Shown: one piece after another, positions 42,335-49,413 of the stretch | Layout of the letters: each line of letters starts with the position of its first letter | Numbering within the stretch: position 1 is the stretch's first letter | From: Chromatiaceae bacterium | Lineage (GTDB): Bacteria > Pseudomonadota > Gammaproteobacteria > Chromatiales > Chromatiaceae | Assembly: GCA_024235315.1 (NCBI GenBank) | Contig: JACKMP010000001.1 | Coordinates: 434,001-498,000 of the forward strand | Direction of reading: 5' to 3' | DNA length: 64,000 nt | The notes under the pieces: model-generated | Databases searched by the model: none | What the model was told of the DNA's origin: nothing | What the model saw: only the letters and a program-made list of their open reading frames with translations | Translations under genes and position numbers: made by a program

Positions 42335-43162
42335 ATGCAACACCTGTGGCTGACCGCCTGGACCGATATCCTCGAATCACTGCGAGCGCGCTGGTTCGCC
42401 GTGTACACGCTGGTGTTCGGCAGCCTGGTCGCACTGCTGTTCGTGCTCGGACTGACCGAGTCACGCGTGATGGGCTTCACCGGCCTGTCGCGGCTGATGC
42501 TCACCTACATACAGCTGAGCATGGCGATCCTGCCGATCTTCGTGTTGATCACCACGGTGCGCTCGCTGGCAGGTGATCGTGAGGCCGGCGTATTCGAGTA
42601 CCTGCTCGCCTTGCCGGTGCCGCTCGGCGCCTGGTACTGGGGCAAGCTGGCGGGGCGTTTCCTGATGGTGTTCACACCGGTGTTCCTGGCGATGGTAGGG
42701 GCACTGCTGTGGGGCAGCGTTCAGGGCGCCGATATCCCGTGGAGCCTGTTCAGCTATTACACCGGCCTGCTGATCGCCCTTTCATGGTGCTTCCTCGGTA
42801 TCGGTATCCTCATTTCCTCGATTGCACGTTCGGTCGATGTCGCCCAGGGCGCCGCATTTATCATCTGGCTGGTGCTGCTGCTGTTCCTCGATTTGATCCT
42901 GCTCGGTGTGATGATCCAGCAGCAGGTGCCGGCAGAGACCGCGGTGGCGATTGCACTGGCCAACCCAATGCAGGTGTTCCGTACCGGGACCATGATGCTG
43001 TTCGATCCACAGCTGGTGATGCTGGGTCCCGCTGCGTACGTGATACTCGACAACTTCGGCACCACCGGCTACATGGTGTTTGCGCTGCTCTATCCCACCC
43101 TGCTCGGCACCCTCACCGCCTGGTTGGGATACGTACTGTTTCGCCGCGGTGATCTGATATGA
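42335..43162 (+). CDS. nosY: ABC permease NosY
   Basis: A 275-aa permease with six helices, starting with MQHLWLTAWTDILESLRARWFAVYTLVFG and containing PIFVLITTVRSLAGDREAGVFEYLLALPV, the usual NosY/ABC-2 signature. ATG 42335 lies 11 bp after nosL; the upstream part of the frame is non-coding. Its stop overlaps the next start (ATGA). Confidence 0.93.
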   Translation: MQHLWLTAWTDILESLRARWFAVYTLVFGSLVALLFVLGLTESRVMGFTGLSRLMLTYIQLSMAILPIFVLITTVRSLAGDREAGVFEYLLALPVPLGAWYWGKLAGRFLMVFTPVFLAMVGALLWGSVQGADIPWSLFSYYTGLLIALSWCFLGIGILISSIARSVDVAQGAAFIIWLVLLLFLDLILLGVMIQQQVPAETAVAIALANPMQVFRTGTMMLFDPQLVMLGPAAYVILDNFGTTGYMVFALLYPTLLGTLTAWLGYVLFRRGDLI

Positions 43163-43659
43163 ACGCCCTGCTGCCGATCGCTGGACAGGCATCGGCCTGG
43201 CGAAACGCACTGACCGGCGGGGCGGTGGCCCTGGTCCTCGGCAGCCTCGCCTATCTGCTGATGCGCAGCTGGCCACTGCTGTTTCCGCCACAACTGTTCA
43301 TCGCCACGGCGCCGCCCGGCTGTGACCTGCACGCCGGCCCCTGTGCCGCGGCTTTCGATGCCACACGCTTCATCCGCCTCGCGATCGAGCCCAAGGCCGT
43401 GGTGCCGAACGAGCCGCTGCGTCTGCTGGTCGACACTGCCGGATTCAACGCGGCATCGGTAGACGTCGAGTTTCGTGGGGTGGACATGAACATGGGACTG
43501 ATCCGCAATGAGCTGATGGACACCGGCGGCGGGTCTTTCACTGGCGATGCGGTGCTGCCGGTCTGCGTCCGCCGACGCATGAGCTGGCAGGCCATCGTAG
43601 TCGCACAAGGTGACGATGCCGTGCACCAGGCGACCTTCTACTTCGAGGTCAATCGATAG
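43159..43659 (+). CDS. FixH/YtkA-like membrane-anchored protein, putative copper-related
   Basis: A 166-aa protein with one N-terminal helix (GGAVALVLGSLAYLLMRSW) and a periplasmic beta-sandwich. FRGVDMNMGLIRNEL, GGGSFTGDAVLPVC and MSWQAIVV match the pattern of YtkA/FixH-like domains, in which Met- and Cys-rich edges contact copper. CDLHAGPC after the helix gives an additional Cys/His site. It overlaps nosY by 4 bp. A role in the copper supply for NosZ is inference. Confidence 0.7.
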   Translation: MNALLPIAGQASAWRNALTGGAVALVLGSLAYLLMRSWPLLFPPQLFIATAPPGCDLHAGPCAAAFDATRFIRLAIEPKAVVPNEPLRLLVDTAGFNAASVDVEFRGVDMNMGLIRNELMDTGGGSFTGDAVLPVCVRRRMSWQAIVVAQGDDAVHQATFYFEVNR

Positions 43660-43680
43660 CGGGCGCCACGGACCACTGTA

Positions 43681-43718
43681 TTGTTGTCCGGCAGTCCTTT
43701 TGAGGACCACGACAACAA
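43681..43718 (+). promoter_or_regulatory. Nested stem-loop leader before the TauE/SafE-like gene
   Basis: Outer arms TTGTTGTC (43681-43688) and GACAACAA (43711-43718) are perfect; an inner stem GTCCT (43694-43698) pairs with AGGAC (43703-43707) over loop TTTG. It fills the only sizeable gap between nosY and the downstream genes and could act as an mRNA processing or attenuation element. No known riboswitch class is recognised. Confidence 0.5.
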
Positions 43719-43758
43719 CCGTCAGCCATGGATTGGGTTACCCGACCGGCACCACTGA

Positions 43759-44508
43759 ATGATCGATTCCGCCGCCATCATCCTCGCCTTCACGCTGGGG
43801 CTGTTCAGCACGCTGCACTGCCTGGGCATGTGCGGCGGTATCGTCAGCGCGCTGGCGTGCAGCGTGGCCCCCTCTGCGGCACCGGACCGGATGAAACGAC
43901 ACGCCTATGTACTGGCTTTCAACCTCGGTCGGATAAGTGTCTACGGGTTTCTCGGGCTGCTCGCCGGCACCACCGGTGGCGTCCTGTTCGACAACCTCGA
44001 TCCCACGCTGTGGCGTCGAGTGGCGTCCGCCGTCGCCGGGCTCAGCCTGATACTGACCGGCCTGTACCTCGGTGGCTGGGTCCATGCGGTACGCCGGGTC
44101 GATTTCATCGGCCGGATACTGTGGCGCCGCATCGAACCGATTGGACGGCGTCTGTTGCCGGTACGTACGCCGGCAGCAGCGTTCGCCGCCGGTCTGGTCT
44201 GGGGTTGGCTGCCGTGCGGGCTGGTATATTATTCCTTGGTACTGGCCGCGCCGCTGGGCGACGCGATGACCGGGGCATTGTTCATGCTGGCATTCGGCCT
44301 GGGCACGATCCCCGGGATGCAGGCGACCGGCGTTTTCGGTGGCCTGATGATACGACTGGCACATAACCAGCGGATTCGCCGTGCGGCGGCAGGGACGATC
44401 ATCGCGATCGGGTCTGCCACCCTGTTGATAGGGCAGACGGAGATTCCGCATCGATTCACACCGGCCGATGCCGGCCACGAGGGTGCTCATCATGAACACC
44501 GGAATTGA
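43759..44508 (+). CDS. TauE/SafE-like membrane protein (copper/cytochrome-biogenesis type)
   Basis: A 249-aa protein with six helices. The first helix ends LHCLGMCGG and another contains WGWLPCGLVYYSL, the Cys pair typical of the sulfite exporter TauE/SafE-like proteins found with cytochrome oxidase and heavy-metal genes. Copper transport or reductant relay is therefore plausible. The His-rich tail GHEGAHHEHRN supports metal contact. It overlaps the next gene by 17 bp. Confidence 0.78.
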   Translation: MIDSAAIILAFTLGLFSTLHCLGMCGGIVSALACSVAPSAAPDRMKRHAYVLAFNLGRISVYGFLGLLAGTTGGVLFDNLDPTLWRRVASAVAGLSLILTGLYLGGWVHAVRRVDFIGRILWRRIEPIGRRLLPVRTPAAAFAAGLVWGWLPCGLVYYSLVLAAPLGDAMTGALFMLAFGLGTIPGMQATGVFGGLMIRLAHNQRIRRAAAGTIIAIGSATLLIGQTEIPHRFTPADAGHEGAHHEHRN

Positions 44509-45451
44509 ACAACACGATATCTGGGAAAGCCGCGAACCTGCGATGCAGGAGGTCCTGAACGCCGCGCGCATCGTCGCCACCACCGAGGTGACGACGCTGC
44601 TGCTCGGCGAGAGCGGATCGGGCAAGGAACAACTGGCCCGCGCGATTCACGCACACAGCCGCCGAAGCCAGGCGCCGTTCGTCACCGTCAACTGTGGCGC
44701 ACTGCCGCCACCCCTGGCCGAGTCTCTGCTGTTTGGTCAGAGCGCCTCGGCACCCGCGCTGGCGGCAGGGTCACGCCAGGGGTATCTGGACGCCGCGGCG
44801 GGCGGCACACTGTTCCTCGACAATGTCGGCGCGCTGGGGCCGGCGGCCCAGTCCGCCCTGCTGCATTTCCTCGACTGTGGCGAGATCATCACAGCTGGCG
44901 GTGTGCAGCCGCTCCGGGTGGATGTCCGTGTCATCGCCGCCAGCCATCACGACCTCGCCAGGGCAGTCGCAGACGGCCGCTTCAACAGCGAACTCTATTA
45001 CCAGCTGCAGGTGGTCCCGCTGACGGTGCCGCCACTGCGCGAGCGCCCACGCGACATCGCGGTCCTTGCGGAACAATTCCTTGCCGGTATTGCGGTTCAG
45101 CATGACGCAACGCCGGTGAAACTTGGCAGAGACACCAAGCGCGCGCTGGCCTCCTACCCCTGGCCCGGTAATGTGCGCGAATTGCGCAATCTGTGTGAAC
45201 GGCTCACGCTGTTGTTGCCTGGCAGGACAGTCCGTGTCGAGAACCTGCCGATGGAATTCCGTGCCGCAACACCGACGCGTCAGCGCATCGTGGCGCTGCC
45301 GAGCAGCGGCCTGGATCTTGCGGCGCTCGAGAAAGACCTGATTGCACAGGCACTGGAGCACACCGGCGGCAATCGCAGCCGGGCCGCACGCCTGCTGGGA
45401 CTGACCCGCGACACCCTGCTCTATCGCCTGAAGAAGTTTTCGCTCGCCTGA
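44492..45451 (+). CDS. Degenerate sigma-54-activator-like AAA+ protein with Fis-type HTH
   Basis: A 319-aa protein from ATG 44492 (GAGGGTG upstream) with no receiver domain, like PspF in architecture. Walker A GESGSGK (39-45) and sensor II WPGNVREL (224-231) are intact. Three functional motifs are altered: GAFTGA is replaced by SAPALA (84-89 region); Walker B ends LFLDN rather than LFLDE (Asn111); and the region normally holding the Arg fingers reads FNSELYYQLQ. The C-terminal HTH (GGNRSRAARLLGLTRDTLLYRL) is well kept. It may bind DNA without activating sigma-54 RNA polymerase. Confidence 0.85.
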   Translation: MNTGIEQHDIWESREPAMQEVLNAARIVATTEVTTLLLGESGSGKEQLARAIHAHSRRSQAPFVTVNCGALPPPLAESLLFGQSASAPALAAGSRQGYLDAAAGGTLFLDNVGALGPAAQSALLHFLDCGEIITAGGVQPLRVDVRVIAASHHDLARAVADGRFNSELYYQLQVVPLTVPPLRERPRDIAVLAEQFLAGIAVQHDATPVKLGRDTKRALASYPWPGNVRELRNLCERLTLLLPGRTVRVENLPMEFRAATPTRQRIVALPSSGLDLAALEKDLIAQALEHTGGNRSRAARLLGLTRDTLLYRLKKFSLA

Positions 45452-45464
45452 ATCGCAGGCCGAT

Positions 45465-45491
45465 GGTCATGGCCGCCAGCCATGACCGTTT
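45465..45491. terminator. Intrinsic terminator between the AAA+ gene and the prenyltransferase
   Basis: GGTCATGGC (45465-45473) pairs with GCCATGACC (45479-45487) over a 5-nt loop, followed on the plus strand by GTTT. It lies between convergent genes and marks the end of the extended nos transcript. Confidence 0.7.
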
Positions 45492-45541
45492 CCCTCCACC
45501 CCGGCCATCTCCCGGGGAGCGAAGGAACGATGCGAACACGC

Positions 45542-46480
45542 TTACAGGAACACAGGCACCATCAGGCCGACCACCACCAACAGTCCCTGCAGCATGGTCC
45601 CGTTGAGTGTGCCCTCGATGGCCGGCCGCAATGACTGCGGATTGCCGGCCTCGGACCACAAGAGCCGCAGCGCGCGCAGATGCAGCGGCAGTGCCAGCAC
45701 ACCGATCAGGGCGTACGGCGGCAGAGGCCCGAGGAACACACCGATGACCAGACTGAGATAGGCGCCTGCCATCAGCAGCGGGTAGCCATGGCGCGCCCTC
45801 CGGGCACCGAGGCGCACCACCCAGTTGCGCTTTCCACTGATGCTGTCGGCGCGCAGATCCGGAAACTGGTTGATATACAGCACCAATGCGATCAGGAAGG
45901 CGAATGGCAGGCCGGCCCACAGAGGTAGCATATCGACCCTTCCCAGTTGCACATAAGCGGCGCCCAGTGGAATCACCAGGCCGAAGCCCAGCCCCACGCT
46001 CAACTCACCCAGGCCCCGCCCGCTGAGGCGCAGCGGCGGAGCCGAATAGGCCCAGCCCATAAACAGCCCCGCCAGACCGATCAGCAACAGTCCTGAACCG
46101 GACACAGCGGCGAGGCTCACGCCGATCAATGCAGCCGCTGCCAGCAACAACCAACCGAAACGCGCCATGCTGTCGATACTGAGTACGCCGTTCTGGATGA
46201 TGCGACTGCCACCCGTATAGGGAAACACCCGGTCCGCATTGATGTCGTCGCAACCGGCACGATCATCGTAGACATCGTTTAGCACGTTGATACCGGCATG
46301 TGCGGCGACGGCGCCCAGCAGCGTCAGGAGGGCCGCCATCCAGCCGACCGGCGCCTGCAGGGCGGCTGCCGCCACGCCAATGAACACCGGGATCACGGCC
46401 GCGGTGAGAAAGCCGGGACGCGTCGCCACGAGATAGCGTGCCGCGGGCGTAGGTAAGGTCAGTGTTGTGGGCTCGTGCAT
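45542..46480 (-). CDS. MenA-like prenyltransferase (UbiA superfamily)
   Basis: A 312-aa membrane enzyme with about nine helices. First Asp-rich motif: NVLNDVYDDRAGCDD; second: QFPDLRADSISGKRNWVVRLG, close to the MenA type (1,4-dihydroxy-2-naphthoate polyprenyltransferase). ATG 46480 starts MHEPTTLTLPTPAARYL; the frame upstream is non-coding. No other men genes are visible, so the aromatic acceptor is unknown. Divergent from the dioxygenase gene. Confidence 0.83.
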   Translation of the reverse strand: MHEPTTLTLPTPAARYLVATRPGFLTAAVIPVFIGVAAAALQAPVGWMAALLTLLGAVAAHAGINVLNDVYDDRAGCDDINADRVFPYTGGSRIIQNGVLSIDSMARFGWLLLAAAALIGVSLAAVSGSGLLLIGLAGLFMGWAYSAPPLRLSGRGLGELSVGLGFGLVIPLGAAYVQLGRVDMLPLWAGLPFAFLIALVLYINQFPDLRADSISGKRNWVVRLGARRARHGYPLLMAGAYLSLVIGVFLGPLPPYALIGVLALPLHLRALRLLWSEAGNPQSLRPAIEGTLNGTMLQGLLVVVGLMVPVFL

Positions 46481-46657
46481 TACGCGTTCCCGTCTGCTGT
46501 GGGCGAATCGGGATCGGTCTGCATGCGACCTCGCCCCGAATCCTGCTGCTGCGCAGTCAGGTCCGGCACATTGTCCCCGAATGCGACAATCGCTTGGTTT
46601 GACTTTTGTCATCAGCAGCGGGGGCAATACCGCGTATATCACCTGTTTATAGTCACC

Positions 46658-47554
46658 ATGGCGAGACCACGCGACATGCAGCACAGCCCCTTTGATCTGG
46701 ACGACGATACCGGCTACCTAGCCTGGCGCGAGCATAAGCTCGATTCAGCGCCGTGCACGCTCGATGAGCTGGTGGTCGAGGTCAATGATCCGCGCAAACT
46801 GTCCGATTCTGAATACGATGCCCTGATGGCGCGTTGCCGCAAGGCCAATATGGCGATCTACGTCAGTACCCTGGGAGAGACCGAGGGGACGGATATTCCG
46901 CGCGGTTGCGGTCGTCGCTTCGGGCTCGAACACCTCGATCACAACCGTGGTGCGGAGGCAGATGCGGTGACCGCGCTGACGGTACAGGACGACGCCCTGC
47001 ACACACCCTATATCCCCTATTCGAACAAGCCTATCCACTGGCATACCGACGGCTATTACAACCGCCTCGACCTGCAGGACCATGCGCTGTTGTTGCACTG
47101 TGTGCGTCCGGCCCTGCGCGGCGGTGAGAACGCGCTGCTGGACCACGAGATCGCCTACCTGTTGATGCGCGACGCCAATCCCGAATACGTGCGTGCACTG
47201 ATGCAGGAAGACGTGATGTTGATTCCGAAGAACGTCGTCGATGGCGAGGAACTCCGCCCCGACCGCGTGGGGCCGGTATTCATGATCGCCGCCGACGGTC
47301 ACCTGCACATGCGTTACACGATGCGCAAACGCCACGTGGTGTGGAAAGACGATCCGCTGGTCAGGGAAGCCATAGGCTGGCTGGAGGCACTGCTGAACGG
47401 TGCGTCACCCTACATCCTGCGCGGCACCCTGCAGGCCGGCTGGGGACTGATCAGCAACAACGTGCTGCATGATCGCTCGGGGTTCGAAGATGACCCCGCA
47501 CGCAAGCGCCTGCTCTATCGTGCACGCTATCACGATCGCATCCGCGGTATGTAG
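46658..47554 (+). CDS. TauD/TfdA-family Fe(II)/2-oxoglutarate dioxygenase-like protein
   Basis: About 298 aa. The iron site H-x-D appears in PIHWHTDGYYN; a distal His is in NNVLHDRSGF, and Arg residues follow (RKRLLYRARYHDR). The core fits the TauD/TfdA fold; the substrate cannot be predicted. Two starts are possible, ATG 46658 and ATG 46676. A weak FNR-like palindrome (TTGACTTTTGTCAT, 46599-46612) lies upstream. An O2-using enzyme in this anaerobic context is notable. Confidence 0.8.
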   Translation: MARPRDMQHSPFDLDDDTGYLAWREHKLDSAPCTLDELVVEVNDPRKLSDSEYDALMARCRKANMAIYVSTLGETEGTDIPRGCGRRFGLEHLDHNRGAEADAVTALTVQDDALHTPYIPYSNKPIHWHTDGYYNRLDLQDHALLLHCVRPALRGGENALLDHEIAYLLMRDANPEYVRALMQEDVMLIPKNVVDGEELRPDRVGPVFMIAADGHLHMRYTMRKRHVVWKDDPLVREAIGWLEALLNGASPYILRGTLQAGWGLISNNVLHDRSGFEDDPARKRLLYRARYHDRIRGM

Positions 47555-47772
47555 GCTGATCCACAAGTGGCAGGCCGGCGGGCGCCGCAACCCGGGACTT
47601 TTTCCCCATCGTGGTCGGCCGCCTGCACCGCCACACGCGCGGGAGCGACCCCGCCCGCCGCCCCTGCGGATGCGTTTGCGGCCAGCAGGCTGGCCTGAAA
47701 CGCGATCTCATCGATCAACCCAATGTTTCCGACACATTCCTGTGTGGCTCTGAAGCGTTCCGGCATGTCCAC
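47530..47772 (-). pseudogene. Remnant of a methyl-accepting chemotaxis protein signalling domain
   Basis: An 80-aa frame whose middle reads IGLIDEIAFQASLLAANAS followed by AGAAG, matching the MCP signalling hairpin tip (IDEIAFQTNLLALNA). The matching stretch is only about 30 residues, breaks down right after, and has no MCP partner sequence on either side. It overlaps the end of the dioxygenase gene on the other strand. Most likely a decayed fragment; the remaining bases of the 389-bp gap to nsrR hold only the promoter elements listed. Confidence 0.5.
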
Positions 47773-47853
47773 CCGGCGAACTACATCGGATGGACCCGTC
47801 TTCGAATCCGCGACGGTAAATGCACTTCACGACATCCGTTTGTTGCCGATTGA

Positions 47854-47867
47854 TTGACCGACATCAA
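47854..47867 (+). promoter_or_regulatory. FNR/DNR box upstream of nsrR-fnr
   Basis: TTGACCGACATCAA matches 9 of 10 positions. If the TATAAAAT at 47910-47917 is the -10 region (start near 47922), the box is centred at about -61.5, the class I position. Confidence 0.78.
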
Positions 47868-47905
47868 CTCACCAGCGATTCATACGACAAAACAGTGACG
47901 TAACT

Positions 47906-47920
47906 GGTATATAAAATACC
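47906..47920 (+). promoter_or_regulatory. Palindrome over the nsrR -10 region, candidate repressor operator
   Basis: GGTATATAAAATACC has perfect 5-bp arms (GGTAT and ATACC) and overlaps the putative -10 element, the place for an autorepressor such as the NsrR-like protein encoded just downstream. The assignment to NsrR is inference. Confidence 0.5.
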
Positions 47921-47943
47921 GATTAAGCAGATTCGAGAGAGCA

Positions 47944-48411
47944 GTGCAGCTGACCAAACACACCGATTATGGCCTGCGCACCCTGGTCTACCTGGCCATG
48001 CATCCCGGCCGGCGGGTCTCGACTGCCGAGATCGCGGAGATATTCGACGTCCCGCAGACCCACCTGACGAAGGTCGTCGGTCGCCTGGCCTCCGGTGGTA
48101 TCGTGACCACCCATCGCGGCCGGGGGGGCGGCAGTGAACTTGCCATGTCACCCGATGCGATCCATATCGGTACCGTGGTGCGCCAACTCGAGGGCGAGGC
48201 CCATCTGATCGACTGTAATCGACCGCTTTGCCCTATACTGCGCGCCTGCAACCTGCGCGGCCTGATGCGCGATGCGCAGAACGCATTCCTCGACATTCTC
48301 GACAACTGCACATTGCAGGATGTAATCGGCAACCAGCACCAGGAACTGAGCGCGCTACTGGTGGCGGCAGCCGCATCCAACGCAGTCATTCCAGGGACGC
48401 GATCTACATGA
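47944..48411 (+). CDS. nsrR: Rrf2-family Fe-S regulator, NsrR-like
   Basis: A 155-aa winged-helix regulator (MQLTKHTDYGLRTLVYLA, then VSTAEIAEIFDVPQTHLTKVVGRLASGGIV). Three Cys in CNRPLCPILRAC are the Fe-S ligand region. NsrR uses such a cluster to sense NO; IscR has a related pattern, so NsrR is chosen from spacing and context. The start is GTG 47944 after GAGAG. The stop overlaps the fnr start by 4 bases (ATGA). Confidence 0.86.
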   Translation: MQLTKHTDYGLRTLVYLAMHPGRRVSTAEIAEIFDVPQTHLTKVVGRLASGGIVTTHRGRGGGSELAMSPDAIHIGTVVRQLEGEAHLIDCNRPLCPILRACNLRGLMRDAQNAFLDILDNCTLQDVIGNQHQELSALLVAAAASNAVIPGTRST

Positions 48412-49148
48412 AATCTTCTTTGGCCCGATCCGAGTGGCCGGTTGCCGTGACCACGGCACGGGCGTGTGACGGCTGCGGACTGGTCCAGCGCTGTTTCCTG
48501 GCCCGGCCACTACCCGACGACAATGGTGAATGCCGGGACATTGTGCGCCGGCGCTATCCGATTGCCCGTGGCGAACGGCTTTACCGCCGCAATACGCCTT
48601 TTACCTCGCTGTTCCAGGTCTGTAACGGCTCGCTGAAGACCCAGCGCGAAACCCCCGAGGGTGATCTGGTCGTCACCGGTTTCTTCCTGCCGGGTGACGT
48701 GGTCGGTATCGATGCGCTGGCTGACCGTCAGTATCAGAGCGACGCCTACGCCAACATCGATACCGAGGTCTGTCAGCTCGACTTCGAGCGCCTGCTGTCG
48801 CACTGCACCCGCAAGCCGGGTCTGAACGCCTGGATCATCTCGATCATAGGTTCGTATGTTCGCCGCAAGGACTGCGACCTCTCCTGGTCGTGCAGCCTGC
48901 AGACCCACCAGCGCGTGCTGCGTTTCTTCCTGGACCTGCACGACCGCTTGACGCAGTCCTCCCAGGCCCCGTCGTCCAGACTTGCACTGCCGATGAAGAA
49001 GCAGGACATCGCGAGCTACCTGCACATGACGCCCGAGACCCTGAGTCGCAACCTGGCACAGCTGCGTCGCCAGGGCCTGCTGCAGCTTCACGAAAACCGG
49101 TTCACGCTGCCCGATACCACCCGGGCACGCGCGATCACCGGCCTGTAA
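48408..49148 (+). CDS. fnr: FNR/ANR-type oxygen regulator with complete Cys set
   Basis: A 246-aa CRP/FNR-family protein. The N-terminal CDGCGLVQRC motif provides three Cys and VCQLDFERLL a fourth, the ligand set for an O2-labile 4Fe-4S cluster. The recognition helix MTPETLSRNLAQLRRQGLL has the E-x2-S-R code for TTGAT-N4-ATCAA. Translationally coupled to nsrR, so O2 and NO sensing are made together. The upstream frame from 48228 is non-coding shadow. Confidence 0.92.
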   Translation: MKSSLARSEWPVAVTTARACDGCGLVQRCFLARPLPDDNGECRDIVRRRYPIARGERLYRRNTPFTSLFQVCNGSLKTQRETPEGDLVVTGFFLPGDVVGIDALADRQYQSDAYANIDTEVCQLDFERLLSHCTRKPGLNAWIISIIGSYVRRKDCDLSWSCSLQTHQRVLRFFLDLHDRLTQSSQAPSSRLALPMKKQDIASYLHMTPETLSRNLAQLRRQGLLQLHENRFTLPDTTRARAITGL

Positions 49149-49413
49149 CCGCGTCTGCACCGCGCAGGCGGTGCGGCCACCGGAACCCGCACCTGTCTGG
49201 CGTGGCCGGTGGCCACGCCGGAAACCGTGTCGCACTCAACATCTCGTTCTGTTGATTCAACTCAAATCGGAACCGGCCAAGACGGCACGTGCGCCATAAT
49301 CCTTGACAAAGGTCATGGAACCCGACCGCTTTGCTCACCATCCTGCGCGAAAACAATAATGTCGGGCGAAGCCGGTTCGCATCGCCCGACCCACGACAAC
49401 ACGGTGACTGAAT

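Noticed and set aside
49303..49316. TTGACAAAGGTCAT as an FNR/DNR box for the GGDEF-EAL gene
   Set aside because: Only about 7 of 10 positions match, and no -10 element is seen at the right distance. Mentioned in the gene entry but not called.
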